Below, piece after piece: positions 49,882-58,991 of a stretch of DNA of 64,000 nt (the stretch's first letter is position 1; the number at the start of each line of letters is the position of its first letter). The position numbers and the translations under genes are program-made. The notes beneath the pieces were generated by a model. That model searched no databases. It had not been told where the DNA came from and was given only the letters and a program-made list of their open reading frames with translations. This stretch comes from Sphaerimonospora cavernae (GTDB taxonomy: Bacteria; Actinomycetota; Actinomycetes; Streptosporangiales; Streptosporangiaceae), in the NCBI RefSeq assembly GCF_042435035.1, contig NZ_JBHMQT010000055.1, positions 62,001 through 126,000 of the forward strand. The letters run 5' to 3'.

Positions 49882-50796
49882 GTGACCACGTACGATCTTG
49901 CGCTCTACCAACTCCGTACTTACCGTGAAGTCGCACGTCTGGGGAGTTTCACTAAGGCTGCGCGGAGCCTTGGATATGCACAATCGAGTGTCACCTCCCA
50001 TATACGAACAATCGAAACTCAGGTCGGCACCCAACTGGTACGGCGTCTTCCGCACGGGGTGCGGCTTACTGCGGCGGGAGAGATATTCCACGAGTATGTC
50101 AGCCGAATTTTCGGCGTTCTTGACGAGATGAGCGGAGCCCTCGATCCCTCCGGAGAGAAAAAGGGGCGTGTCGTCGTGGGTGCGTCATCCTTACTTATGG
50201 AGCAGCGTGTCGGGGCACTGATACGTGAATGCCGGTACAGGCATCCGAAGCTCGATGTCTCCCCGCGGCAGATGGTGATCGGAGACCTGATCGACGCAGT
50301 CCGGAACGGCGAGGTGGATCTGGCGCTAATCCACTCCGAGAGTTGGGCCCGGCCGCCGGAGTCAAGCGGCGTGGTCGTCGAATCGCTGCAACCCATCGAG
50401 GTCGTCCCCGTGGGCTCAACGGCTCTGGCCCAGGCGGAAGACAAGGAAAGGGCGCTTCGGAATGTCCGGGTGCTCGCGATCGACCCGGCCTGCCCTTCAC
50501 ACCAGGACCTGGCGCTGGAGTTGCGTGAGCGATACGGCATGGAGCCCACCGTCATCGAATGCGGCTCGGTCGGCAGCGCTCGCGAACTCGTGCGCAGCGG
50601 CTACGGCATCGCTTTGCTTCCCGCTGGATCGATGCATGGGGAGGGATCAGACAGCGGGCTCGCGGTGCTTGACTGGTTCCCGCGGATGCGACTGGCGGTG
50701 TGGGCTCTGTGGGCCGGAACCGAGTTGACCGCCCCGCGGGTGCGTGTTGTGTGTGAACTCGCCGCCAGGCTGACGGGAGAGACCGCGACCGTCTGA
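49882..50796 (+). CDS. LysR-family transcriptional regulator
   Basis: 304 residues from GTG 49882, 4 bases after GGAGG; a TTG at 49867 adds five unlikely residues. The N-terminal winged helix reads YQLRTYREVARLGSFTKAARSLGYAQSSVTSHIRTIETQVGTQLVRRLPHGVRLTAAG. The C-terminal part is the periplasmic-binding-like co-inducer domain (VVVGASSLLMEQRV, VDLALIHSES, GYGIALLPAGSM). Divergent from regulator 2 and upstream of the cupin and mutase operon, which it might control. Confidence 0.93.
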   Translation: MTTYDLALYQLRTYREVARLGSFTKAARSLGYAQSSVTSHIRTIETQVGTQLVRRLPHGVRLTAAGEIFHEYVSRIFGVLDEMSGALDPSGEKKGRVVVGASSLLMEQRVGALIRECRYRHPKLDVSPRQMVIGDLIDAVRNGEVDLALIHSESWARPPESSGVVVESLQPIEVVPVGSTALAQAEDKERALRNVRVLAIDPACPSHQDLALELRERYGMEPTVIECGSVGSARELVRSGYGIALLPAGSMHGEGSDSGLAVLDWFPRMRLAVWALWAGTELTAPRVRVVCELAARLTGETATV

Positions 50797-51311
50797 CACC
50801 CTTCTCCCATCGATGAAGGTCCCGCTCAGCTGATGCAGCGTATCTCGCCGAGAGCCAGTGGGGCCAAGCCGGCAGGTACGGGCCGGCACCGGTAGGAGGC
50901 CGGCTCGCTGGTGCGCCAGTTGCGGCGGATCGGCAACCAGTGCGGACCGCTCAGTTGCTTTCCCCGACGGGGCTTTCGACGCTGGGCTTCGGCCTTGCCC
51001 GCTTCCAGTCCGAGCCGCCGGCCTGCCGGCCTTCCTGGCGATCGCCCGGACCGGACGCACACCGGCAGACGACGAGTCTCCGGTCAGGTCGTGATCACTG
51101 GACAATCACCTCCACAACCTCTGGGCGCATCAGTCTGGAGTTCCAACCTCAAGCCGTCCGCTGCTTTCGCGGGCGGCTTTCACGGTATATAGACCACCCG
51201 TTCATCGATTTTTCCGATGGCGGCCATCACCGATTCACGGCATCCGGGAGAGTGCGGACTTCCTAGTCTTTCTGGTGGAGCTGTCAACTGCGCACTATGG
51301 AAAGGTGACAA
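50797..51311. other. 515-base intergenic region
   Basis: No convincing gene on either strand. No B12 riboswitch core was recognised although a B12-type mutase operon follows. The only clear element is the stem-loop at 51151-51180. Confidence 0.5.
51151..51180 (+). terminator. Stem-loop with T tract
   Basis: AAGCCGTCCGC (51151-51161) pairs with GCGGGCGGCTT (51169-51179) with one G-T pair and a 7-base loop, followed by T. It could end a read-through LysR transcript; it lies 355 bases after that gene. Confidence 0.55.
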
Positions 51312-51728
51312 ATGGCCGAAGTATCGGTTATCCCCAATGTTTTTCGCAGCGGCTTCGAGCTCGACCAGCTCGAATGGGTTCCGTGGAAGGAACCCGGTCG
51401 GATCGGGGTGGAGCACCATGTTCTGTGGGCCCCTGACGCGTCACGGGACGAGGACTCCGTCGGGCTGCTGCTGCGTTTCCCACCCGGCGCTCATGGAGAT
51501 TTCCACGAACATCTCGGCTATGAACTGATGCTCGTTCTCGACGGCGTTCTGGACCACAGTGACGGCATCTCCTACGTCAAGGGCGACCTGGTGGTCGAAG
51601 GGCCCGGGACCGAGCACCAGATGTCCAGTCGGACGGGCTGCACGGTGCTGGCCATCCGGACACGACCCGCTGAGGCCCGTACGCCCCAGAAGGCTGTCCG
51701 GCCGGTCGGAATCACCGCCGCTCCCTGA
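51312..51728 (+). CDS. Single-domain cupin (ChrR-type)
   Basis: 138 residues from ATG 51312, with GGAAAGG upstream. Cupin fold with metal ligands visible in GAHGDFHEHLGYELMLVLDG (His, His, Glu) and GTEHQMSSRTGCTVLAIRT (His). Related to ChrR-like cupins that bind Zn or Fe and either oxygenate small acids or sense oxidants. The gene is 127 bases upstream of the mutase small subunit on the same strand. It probably belongs to the same transcript. Confidence 0.85.
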   Translation: MAEVSVIPNVFRSGFELDQLEWVPWKEPGRIGVEHHVLWAPDASRDEDSVGLLLRFPPGAHGDFHEHLGYELMLVLDGVLDHSDGISYVKGDLVVEGPGTEHQMSSRTGCTVLAIRTRPAEARTPQKAVRPVGITAAP

Positions 51729-51855
51729 CTCGGAGGGGGTGGAGTAGCTAGCAGACGGTGTTCCTCCGACCGCGCGCTCCGCCCCCCTTGCCTGTCGGCG
51801 GCGGCCACTCACCCGCATCGCCGGCCCTGAAGTCACCACCATCGAAAGAGCTGCC

Positions 51856-52353
51856 TTGTCACTCCAGCCATCTCCACGTGCCGATATCGCGATACGGCCC
51901 ACGACTATTGCCTCCCCCTCCGGCGTGCGCGTACTGGTCTCCAGCGTCTCCTCGGACTCCCACACCTGGAACCTCGTCTTCCTCCAACTCCTATTGGAAG
52001 AGATGGGACATAAGGTGACCAATCTCGGTTCCTGCGTGCCCGACAATCTGCTCGTTGCCGAGTGTCTGCGACAACGTCCCGACCTGGTGGTCATCAGCAG
52101 CGTCAATGGCCACGGAGCCATGGACGGCGCTCGCATGATCAGGCGTCTGCGTGGCGAGCCCGACCTGCGTGGCCTGCGTGTCGTCATCGGCGGCAAGCTG
52201 GGTGTCCGAGGAGTGGAGGCCACCTCCCATGGGCCCGATCTCATGGAGGCCGGATTCGACGCGGTCTTCGAGGACACTTCGGGGATCGCCGAATTCCGCC
52301 GCTACCTCTCCCGTGCCTCGATACGGGACCTGGAGCCCGCGAGCGCGCCATGA
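51856..52353 (+). CDS. Glutamate mutase-like small subunit (B12-binding)
   Basis: 165 residues from TTG 51856 (MSLQPSPRADIAIRP), with GAAAGAG upstream. Residues about 23-150 are the cobalamin-binding Rossmann fold of GlmS/MutS: VLVSSVSSDSHTWNLVFLQLLLEEMGHKVTNLGSCVPD, then VVISSVNGHGAMDGARMIRRL and VVIGGKLGV. The base-off histidine motif DxHxxG reads Asp-Ser-His-Thr-Trp-Asn, so the His is kept but Gly is replaced by Asn. With the large subunit it should isomerise an acidic amino acid (glutamate to 3-methylaspartate in known systems such as vicenistatin VinH/VinI). It overlaps the large-subunit gene by 4 bases. Confidence 0.87.
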   Translation: MSLQPSPRADIAIRPTTIASPSGVRVLVSSVSSDSHTWNLVFLQLLLEEMGHKVTNLGSCVPDNLLVAECLRQRPDLVVISSVNGHGAMDGARMIRRLRGEPDLRGLRVVIGGKLGVRGVEATSHGPDLMEAGFDAVFEDTSGIAEFRRYLSRASIRDLEPASAP

Positions 52354-53663
52354 CGTCAGTGACGCCACATCGCGACCGCCCTCTTGACGGCACGTTCGCC
52401 GCGGCCGTGGCCTCCGCCGGCGCGGCCGGCCACCTGGTGGTTCAGCCCCGCATGGGCTTTCCCACCGTGCGGCAGATGAGAGAAGGGCTGAACGCGGTGA
52501 AAGCCGCCCGAGCCCATACGGTGGGCACCCTCACGATCGACTCCTACACCCGAGTCGGTGACGACGAGTCCGCCCGTCAGGCTCTTGACTCAGGCGCAGA
52601 CCTCAACGGCTATCCCATCGTGGCCCACGGGCCAGATGTGACCCGCGCCCTGGTCGACGGGCTGGTCACGGACGGCTTCGCGATCCAGGTGCGTCACGGC
52701 TCCGCCAACCCCGTGAGCATCATCAGGTCTCTGCTGGACGCTGGGCTCGATGCCACGGAGGGCGGCCCCGTGTCGTATTGCCTGCCCTACAGCCGCACTC
52801 CCCTGCGTGACTCAGTCGACGCCTGGGCTCGCAGCTGCGAACTGCTGGCCGCACACCCGGGTGCGCACCTGGAGAGCTTTGGCGGATGCATGCTGGGCCA
52901 GCTCTGCCCACCGGGGCTGCTACTGGCCCTGTCGCTCCTGGAGGGGTTGTTCTTCCGCCAGCACGGGATCCGCAGCATCTCCCTCAGCTATGCCCAGCAG
53001 ACGCACCCCGGCCAGGACACCGAGGCGCTGCTGGCGCTGAGAAAGCTCGCCGCCGAGTATCTGCCGGATACCGACTGGCATATCGTCCTCTATACCTACA
53101 TGGGTGTCTTTCCGAGGTCTCCCGAAGGCGCCCTGGCACTGCTGCGGGACAGCGCCCGCCTCGCGGCGCTCACCGGCACCGAGCGGCTCATCGTCAAGAC
53201 CACAGCGGAGGCGTACCGCATCCCGACCATCGAGGACAACGTCGAAGCACTCGAAGTTGCTGGACGTGAGGCGGCCGGGCCGCGGAGCGGAGATCTTCTT
53301 GTCGAGAACGGCGAGTATGGGGTGCTGGCCGAGGCGCGTGCACTGATCGAGGCTGTGCGAGAGCTGCACACCGACATCGGTCAGGCGCTCATCAGGGCGT
53401 TCGGGCGCGGCCTGCTCGACGTCCCCTACTGCCTGCATGCCGACAACGCGCAGCGCTCACGCAGCTACATCGACGCACGGGGGCGCCTTCAGTGGCACTC
53501 CGCCGGGGCCATGCCGATCCGGGCTGCAGCTTCGCCCACAGGCGGTCTGCAACAGGCAGATGACCTGCTCAACATGCTCTCGCACGTACAGGAGACTTAC
53601 GACCAAGCGGCGCTGCGGCAGGGCTCGCGAAATGGACCCGCTCCCGCCTTGCCGGCGCGCTGA
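52350..53663 (+). CDS. Glutamate mutase-like large subunit (methylaspartate mutase E type)
   Basis: 437 residues, ATG 52350 overlapping the small subunit stop (ATGA). Shorter than clostridial GlmE (~485). Family motifs: GHLVVQPRMGFPTVRQMREGL, VGTLTIDSYTRVGD, LNGYPIVAHGPD, FAIQVRHGSANP, TEGGPVSYCLPYSRTPL, DTDWHIVLYTYMGVFP and RLIVKTTAEAYRIPT. TIM-barrel catalytic subunit of the coenzyme-B12 mutase that converts L-glutamate into (2S,3S)-3-methylaspartate. In biosynthetic clusters such enzymes make the methylaspartate building block. An operon gene, 71 bases before the FAD protein. Confidence 0.9.
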   Translation: MTSVTPHRDRPLDGTFAAAVASAGAAGHLVVQPRMGFPTVRQMREGLNAVKAARAHTVGTLTIDSYTRVGDDESARQALDSGADLNGYPIVAHGPDVTRALVDGLVTDGFAIQVRHGSANPVSIIRSLLDAGLDATEGGPVSYCLPYSRTPLRDSVDAWARSCELLAAHPGAHLESFGGCMLGQLCPPGLLLALSLLEGLFFRQHGIRSISLSYAQQTHPGQDTEALLALRKLAAEYLPDTDWHIVLYTYMGVFPRSPEGALALLRDSARLAALTGTERLIVKTTAEAYRIPTIEDNVEALEVAGREAAGPRSGDLLVENGEYGVLAEARALIEAVRELHTDIGQALIRAFGRGLLDVPYCLHADNAQRSRSYIDARGRLQWHSAGAMPIRAAASPTGGLQQADDLLNMLSHVQETYDQAALRQGSRNGPAPALPAR

Positions 53664-53734
53664 GACCCGGGGCGGCGTTCACCGCGCTGTACCCGCTTCC
53701 GTGCTTCCCACTCATCTCATCCCAAGGATGTTCC

Positions 53735-55750
53735 GTGTCAGCACATTCCTTAAGCTCTCGTCCGCTTGCCATCGCCATCGTGGGGAGTGGTCCTCGCGGT
53801 ATCGCGGTACTGGAACGGTTGGCTGTACGTACACGTGTGGAGGTGGAAGAGGCCGCGGCCGCCGGTGTCGTCCCACGGCCGGTGCGCATCCACCTCATCG
53901 ACTCACACCAGGTCGGTGCGGGACGAGTGTGGCGCACCGACCAGCCGACCTGGTTCACCATGAACACGGTTATCAGCCAGGTGACCATGTACTCGGGGGA
54001 ACAGGATGAAGGGCCCGCCCGGCCCGGTGCGGGGCCGTCCCTGGGGCAGTGGATCGCGCAACGCGCCAAGGACCTGGATGAGGACTACCTGGGACCGAAC
54101 GACTACGCACCCCGGGTGCGGTACGGCGAGTATCTCTACGACGTCTGCCAGGTCATCTCCCGCAGCCTTCCGAGCCACGTTGAGCTACACCAGGTGACCG
54201 GGCGCGTCGTCGCGGTTCGTCCGGTGCCCCGCGGTGGATACCGGCTCAGTTTCGCCGGGCACTCACAGCCCCTGGAAGTCGACCGCGTCGTTCTCACCAC
54301 CGGGCACCCCGTGAACGAACCTGACGCCTTCGAACGGCGTATGCTCGGCTTCACCGATCACTTCCCCAGCACCCGGTACATTTGCGCGGACTCCGCGGCC
54401 GACATGGACTTGAGCGAGGAGGCGATCCCGGCGGGTACCTCCGTGGGCGTGCGGGGTTTGGGGTTGTCCTTCTACGATGTCATGCTGTCCCTCACCGTGG
54501 GACGGGGGGGACGATTCCTCTGGTCACCCGGGGATGAGCTGGTGTACAAGCCCAGCGGCCGGGAACCGCACATCGTGGCCGGATCGCGCAGCGGGCTGCC
54601 CATCCCCGCCCGCGGCCGGAACCAGAAGGAACCCACGCAGAGCCATCGGCCGCTGTTCCTCACCAGGCAGGCGCTGGAGGCCGCGCGCCGGGCCCGAGCG
54701 GCGGGCGGCAGCGCCCAGCTGGTCTTCGCCGAAGATATCCTGCCGCTTCTGCTGCTCGAGGTGGAACACGTCTACTTCACCACGCACGTCCGCGTGACGC
54801 AGGGGACAGCTCAGGCGCAGGCCTTCGCTGAGCGACACGAGGCGACACTGCGCCGGGGCGAGGATCCGCGGGAACTGAGGGCCGAGGCCGGTCTCGGCGA
54901 TCTCCCTCCGATCGATCTGGAGGCACTTGCCCGCCCCTTCGCGGGCCGTCACTACCGCAGCACTGAGCAGTTCACCCAGGAGCTGTTCGAGTTGATGCAC
55001 CGTGACCTGGCGGCCGCCTCTCTCGGCAACGTCGACGGCCCGCTCAAGGCCGCCCTGGACGTGCTGCGCGACATCCGTACGATCGTGCGTGAAGCCGTCG
55101 ACTTCGGGGGGCTGCTGCCCGAGTCGCATGTCAGGGATTTCCACGGCTACTACCTGCCCCTGAACTCGTTGCTGTCCGCGGGACCGCCGATGGAACGGGT
55201 CGAGCAGTTGCGTGCCCTCATCCGCCAGGGAGTCGTGGAGATCGCCGGTCCCGACACCCGGTTCGAGACCGACGAGAGCGCCGGGGGCTTCCGGGTGATG
55301 TCTCCCCAGGTCGAGGGATCGGAGCGCATCGTGCGGACGATCATCGACGCCCGTATACCCAGTCCCGACCTGCGACGTGACACCTCCGAGCTCACCCAGC
55401 AGCTCATCGCCGACGGCATGGCGCGTGTATTCACCATCCCGTCCCCTGACGGTGAGTCGTTCGTCACCGGCGGTCTCGACGTCACGCCGGCCCCGTTCCA
55501 CGTCCGTACGGCGAGTGGTGAACCGCAGCCCGGTCTGTACGCTCTTGGCATCCCCACCGAGCACACCCGTTGGTTCACCCAGGTAGGCAGCAGCAGGCCG
55601 GGAGTCGCCACCCTCTTCTACCTGGATGCCGACCTCATCGCAGAGGAGGTCCTGCGGTCAGTGGAGCCGCAGGACACGGACCTGGAGGACGAACAGTGGC
55701 CCGCTCGTCGTCTGGTCAGCGCGGCCGCCGGTGCCGGGAGTCCAGAATGA
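53735..55750 (+). CDS. Large FAD/NAD(P)-binding protein (NAD_binding_9 type)
   Basis: 671 residues from GTG 53735, with AAGGA upstream. The N-terminal dinucleotide motif AIVGSGPRGIAVLERLAVRT and the block HQVGAGRVWRTDQPTWFTMNT mark the PF13454-type FAD/NAD(P)-binding family. VVLTTGH (about 185) and VGVRGLGLSFYDVMLSLTVGRGG (second nucleotide-binding site, about 240) follow, and the end has EHTRWFTQVGSSRPG. These proteins are flavin-dependent oxidases or N-oxygenases in some clusters (a CreE-like amino-acid N-oxygenase is one possibility), but the substrate cannot be read from sequence. It overlaps the ligase gene by 4 bases. Confidence 0.82.
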   Translation: MSAHSLSSRPLAIAIVGSGPRGIAVLERLAVRTRVEVEEAAAAGVVPRPVRIHLIDSHQVGAGRVWRTDQPTWFTMNTVISQVTMYSGEQDEGPARPGAGPSLGQWIAQRAKDLDEDYLGPNDYAPRVRYGEYLYDVCQVISRSLPSHVELHQVTGRVVAVRPVPRGGYRLSFAGHSQPLEVDRVVLTTGHPVNEPDAFERRMLGFTDHFPSTRYICADSAADMDLSEEAIPAGTSVGVRGLGLSFYDVMLSLTVGRGGRFLWSPGDELVYKPSGREPHIVAGSRSGLPIPARGRNQKEPTQSHRPLFLTRQALEAARRARAAGGSAQLVFAEDILPLLLLEVEHVYFTTHVRVTQGTAQAQAFAERHEATLRRGEDPRELRAEAGLGDLPPIDLEALARPFAGRHYRSTEQFTQELFELMHRDLAAASLGNVDGPLKAALDVLRDIRTIVREAVDFGGLLPESHVRDFHGYYLPLNSLLSAGPPMERVEQLRALIRQGVVEIAGPDTRFETDESAGGFRVMSPQVEGSERIVRTIIDARIPSPDLRRDTSELTQQLIADGMARVFTIPSPDGESFVTGGLDVTPAPFHVRTASGEPQPGLYALGIPTEHTRWFTQVGSSRPGVATLFYLDADLIAEEVLRSVEPQDTDLEDEQWPARRLVSAAAGAGSPE

Positions 55751-57480
55751 GCGGGCAGGAAGCGGCCGCGGCCGCTTCACCCACGGAAGTGTTCCGCGCG
55801 GCCCGCGACGTGCTACTGCGGCACCGCACCGACTGGGCCGCAGCCGTCCGCGAGTTCCGGTGGCCCAACTTCGAGCACTTCAACTGGGCCCTCGACTGGT
55901 TTGACACCCTCGCCGAGCCGGCCGAGCAGGGTCGGCCGCGCACGGCTCTGCGCATCGTCGGTCCGGGGGGGCCCGAGACGGACCGGCTGCTCACCTTCCG
56001 CGAGTTGGCCACCCGGTCCTCCCAGGTGGCCAACTGGCTCCGCTCCGTTGGAGTGCGCCGCGACGACCCGGTCCTGGTGATGCTGGGCAACCGGCAGGAG
56101 GTCTGGGAGATGCTGCTGGCCGCCGTCAAACTCGGGGCGGTGGTCGTGCCCACGTACACCACCGCAACACCGGCGGAGTTGCAGGACCGGCTCACCCGGG
56201 GGGCTATCGGTTATGTGGTCACGGAGGCGGAGCTGACCGGGCGATTCCACGGCCTGGAGGGTAGCTGGGTGGGCGTTCGCGTGGGTGCCGGTGATGCCTC
56301 GAGTGCCGGCTGGCTACCGTACGAGGAGACGGAGCGCGCCTCCGGCACGTTCGTCCCCGACGGCCCCACCGGAGCCGATGACGTCGTCTTTCGCTACTTC
56401 ACCTCGGGTACCACCTCGAAGCCGAAGATGGTTGAGCACACGCACACCAGCTACCCGGTCGGGCATCTGTCCGGCATGTACTGGAACGGCGTCAGGCCCG
56501 GCGATATCCATCTCAACGTGTCCTCACCCGGTTGGGCGAAGCACGCGTGGAGTTCGTTCTTCGTTCCCTGGAACGCCGAGGCGACCGTCGTGGCGCTGGA
56601 AGGCTCTCGCAGTACCGCGGAAGACGTTCTCGACGTGCTGCGCACCCGCGGTGTGACCACGTTCTGTGCTCCTCCGACCGTCTGGCGGGCCATGGCCGTG
56701 GTCGGTCTCGGCGAGCGACCCGCACTGCTACGCGAGACGATGGCCGCCGGTGAGCCCCTGGAGCCCGGGCTGATCCGCCAGGTGAAGGAGGCTTGGGGTC
56801 TCGATCTGCGCGACGGGTACGGGCAGACCGAGACCACCGGACAGATCGGCAACCCCCCGGGCCGCGTGGTCGTGCCGGGCAGCATGGGCGTTCCACTGCC
56901 CGGCTGTCCCGTTGTGCTGATCGACCCGGAAACCGGCGAGCCCGTGCCCGATGGTGAGCCCGGAGAGATCTGCCTGGATCTGCGCCACCGGCCGGTGGGG
57001 CTCATGCGCGGATACGCCGACGACGAGCGGCGCACCGACAAAGCGTTCGCTGGTGGCTACTACCACTCGGGTGATCTCGCGGTGCGCACCGAGGAGGGCG
57101 GCATCACCTACCTCTCCCGCACCGACGACATGTTCAAGTCGTTCGACCACCGGATTTCGCCCCGTGAGCTGGAGCAGGCTCTGCTGGAACACCCGATGGT
57201 GGCCGATGCAGCCGTCGTAGCGGTGCCGGACCCGGTAGGCCTATGGGTGCCGAAGGCGTACGTCGTCGCCGCCCCGGGCCACCGCACCGAGTCGGCCGAC
57301 GCCCGTGAACTGCTTGAGCATGCCCGGAGCGTCCTACCCGCCGAGAAGTGGGTGTGGCTGCTGGAGTTCGTGGCGACGCTGCCGCGCACGGCTTCGGGGA
57401 AGATCCGCCGCACCGAACTGAAGGGTCGGACGGAAGACCAGGCGACCGGGGTCGAGTATCGACTCGAGGACGTCTGTTAG
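55747..57480 (+). CDS. Acyl-CoA/AMP ligase (ANL superfamily)
   Basis: 577 residues, ATG 55747 overlapping the FAD gene stop (ATGA). Adenylation motifs: P-loop YFTSGTTSKPKMVEHTHTSYPVG, A5 DGYGQTETTGQIGN, A7 YHSGDLAVR and A10 LPRTASGKIRRTELKG (catalytic Lys). The block SSPGWAKHAWSSFFVPWNAEATV is typical of medium-chain/aromatic acyl-CoA synthetases. It should activate a carboxylic acid as AMP ester, perhaps the methylaspartate-derived acid made by the preceding enzymes. Last gene of a tightly coupled four-gene operon. Confidence 0.9.
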   Translation: MSGQEAAAAASPTEVFRAARDVLLRHRTDWAAAVREFRWPNFEHFNWALDWFDTLAEPAEQGRPRTALRIVGPGGPETDRLLTFRELATRSSQVANWLRSVGVRRDDPVLVMLGNRQEVWEMLLAAVKLGAVVVPTYTTATPAELQDRLTRGAIGYVVTEAELTGRFHGLEGSWVGVRVGAGDASSAGWLPYEETERASGTFVPDGPTGADDVVFRYFTSGTTSKPKMVEHTHTSYPVGHLSGMYWNGVRPGDIHLNVSSPGWAKHAWSSFFVPWNAEATVVALEGSRSTAEDVLDVLRTRGVTTFCAPPTVWRAMAVVGLGERPALLRETMAAGEPLEPGLIRQVKEAWGLDLRDGYGQTETTGQIGNPPGRVVVPGSMGVPLPGCPVVLIDPETGEPVPDGEPGEICLDLRHRPVGLMRGYADDERRTDKAFAGGYYHSGDLAVRTEEGGITYLSRTDDMFKSFDHRISPRELEQALLEHPMVADAAVVAVPDPVGLWVPKAYVVAAPGHRTESADARELLEHARSVLPAEKWVWLLEFVATLPRTASGKIRRTELKGRTEDQATGVEYRLEDVC

Positions 57481-57539
57481 GGATCATATGAAATTTATCC
57501 CGCTGTCCGGTCTCTGGTGATTGGTGATCTAATTGTGTG

Positions 57540-58038
57540 GTGAAGCTCCGCACGATGGCCGCTGATGAGCGGGAACGCTTGGAGAGCGGGCTGACCCACC
57601 GATGGCTCGACCTGCGGGAACACTTGGATGAACGGTCGCGTCGGCTGTGGCTGGCTGCCGAGGTCTGATCTTTGGGGGTACGGCGGGATCGCGTTCGTCG
57701 CGGCGGTGACGAAGGTAACCACCGAGACGATCGCCGAGGGGATCAAGGAACTCACGGGTGAGAAGCCTTTGGCGCAAGGGGTACGCCGTCTTGGCGGGGG
57801 CCGCAAGCGCGCTGAGAACATCGACCCTGGACTGCCCGCAGCGCTGGATGCGCTGGTCGAACCGGTGATCCGGGGAGATCCGATGTCGCCGCCGCGGTGG
57901 ACCAGTGAATCGCTGAACAAGCCGGCCGGTGAGCTGACCGCGCAGGGGCATCCGGTCAGCGACGATACGGTACGGCGGCTGCTGATCGAGGCCGGGTTGC
58001 CAGTCGCACGGCCCTCCCGAGACTCCGCCAAGACGTGA
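57540..58038 (+). pseudogene. ISAzo13-type transposase remnant
   Basis: GTG 57540 starts a frame that reads VKLRTMAADERERLESGLTHRWLDLREHLDERSRRLWLAAEV and hits TGA at 57666. The adjacent frame then continues GYGGIAFVAAVTKVTTETI, GVRRLGGGRKRAENIDPGL and ALVEPVIRGDPMSPPRWTSESL, so a one-base shift lies near 57665. All blocks match the N-terminal part of ISAzo13/Rhodopirellula-type transposases. The DDE catalytic domain is missing after 58000. A dead insertion between the ligase gene and regulator 3. Confidence 0.72.
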
Positions 58039-58048
58039 CGGGAGGGCC
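58010..58048. terminator. 10-bp perfect stem-loop at the end of the IS remnant
   Basis: GGCCCTCCCG (58010-58019) and CGGGAGGGCC (58039-58048) pair perfectly around a 19-base loop. It lies at the truncated end of the transposase remnant and may be a terminator or part of a second element. Confidence 0.5.
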
Positions 58049-58288
58049 GCTGTCCTCCATGGGCTCTCCGCGATACTCGCGCTGACATCGCACACGAAGA
58101 AGGGCAACCCCATCGGACTGCCCCAACCACATCCTCACCGTCAATGACGTCCGGCGCTCACCCCGTCGTCACTGACGCTGGCGGATAACAGACGTCACGC
58201 CCGATGCGCGGCAGGTCGCCCGGATGTGACGCGTGTGGCCTGTCTGGACGTGGCTTGGCCGGGCGGTGCCGTCGGTCGGCACCGCCCG
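58049..58288. other. Unassigned region between IS remnant and regulator 3
   Basis: About 240 bases with no clear gene. It is probably scar sequence of the insertion and the 3' trailer of regulator 3, which ends at 58289. Confidence 0.35.
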
Positions 58289-58891
58289 TCAACTGGCGGG
58301 CGGCTCGGGACCGGGATCTGTTTGCGGCTCATGCCTGTGTCGTGCGTAGTGACGAGATGCCTTGGCGCGGTTCCCACAGCCGGTCATGGAGCACCAGCGG
58401 CGCGTGCCGTTCTTGGAGACATCGTAGAAGTAGAGGACGCAGTCGGGGTGTGCGCAGCGTCTGATGCGGGTGGGGGCCCAACCCAGCAGACGGAGGTAGT
58501 CGTCAGCGGCCAGCCAGGCTGCCAGGTGAGCCGGGTCGTCGGCCTCCACTGTCTCCAGGGCGCCGTCGGGTCCCAGCGACCGGCGGACGCAGCCGTGGCG
58601 CAGTGTGCGGTCAAGGGCGGCCATGGCAGTCGGCGTGATGCCTTCCTCTACGAGTTCCAGCAAGGCGTCCCGTACGTCGAGCAGGGCCTCAAGGGTCGGT
58701 TGGTCGGCGGTGACCCGATGGTGAAGGCCGGTGGAACGTAGCCACACAAATAGGCCGTTGACGGAATCCAGCAGGTCATGCGGACCTTCCACACTTCTCC
58801 AGCGGGTGTTCAGGAGGTCGAGGCAGAGGGGTTCGCCGATCAGCGGCCTCGGGTCCTCCCGTGGAGACTGCCGGCGTTCATCTGCGGTCAC
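58289..58891 (-). CDS. ABATE/CGNR zinc-finger regulator 3
   Basis: 200 residues from GTG 58891, 7 bases after AGGA; the open frame upstream to 59056 would run over both operator sites and is not family-like. ABATE start RPLIGEPLCLDLLNTRWRSVEG. Zinc finger: CAHPDCVLYFYDVSKNGTRRWCSMTGCGNRAKASRHYARH. The third member in 12.4 kb. It is divergent from the VOC-PPOX-ferredoxin-reductase operon, with two tandem sites (3a and 3b) in the gap. Confidence 0.9.
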   Translation of the reverse strand: MTADERRQSPREDPRPLIGEPLCLDLLNTRWRSVEGPHDLLDSVNGLFVWLRSTGLHHRVTADQPTLEALLDVRDALLELVEEGITPTAMAALDRTLRHGCVRRSLGPDGALETVEADDPAHLAAWLAADDYLRLLGWAPTRIRRCAHPDCVLYFYDVSKNGTRRWCSMTGCGNRAKASRHYARHRHEPQTDPGPEPPAS

Positions 58892-58991
58892 GTGCCCGTC
58901 CTCTCTGTGCGCGTGGTACGGCGGCTCCCCACGAGCTGGACGCGTCACCCCGGCCGGCCCTGGGCTCAACATTGTCGCTCGGAGAACCAGT

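Noticed and set aside
50797..51311. Cobalamin riboswitch before the mutase operon
   Set aside because: No recognisable B12 box or core helices; only a terminator-like stem-loop.
57529..58113. Minus-strand frame over the ISAzo13-like remnant
   Set aside because: Antisense of recognisable transposase sequence.
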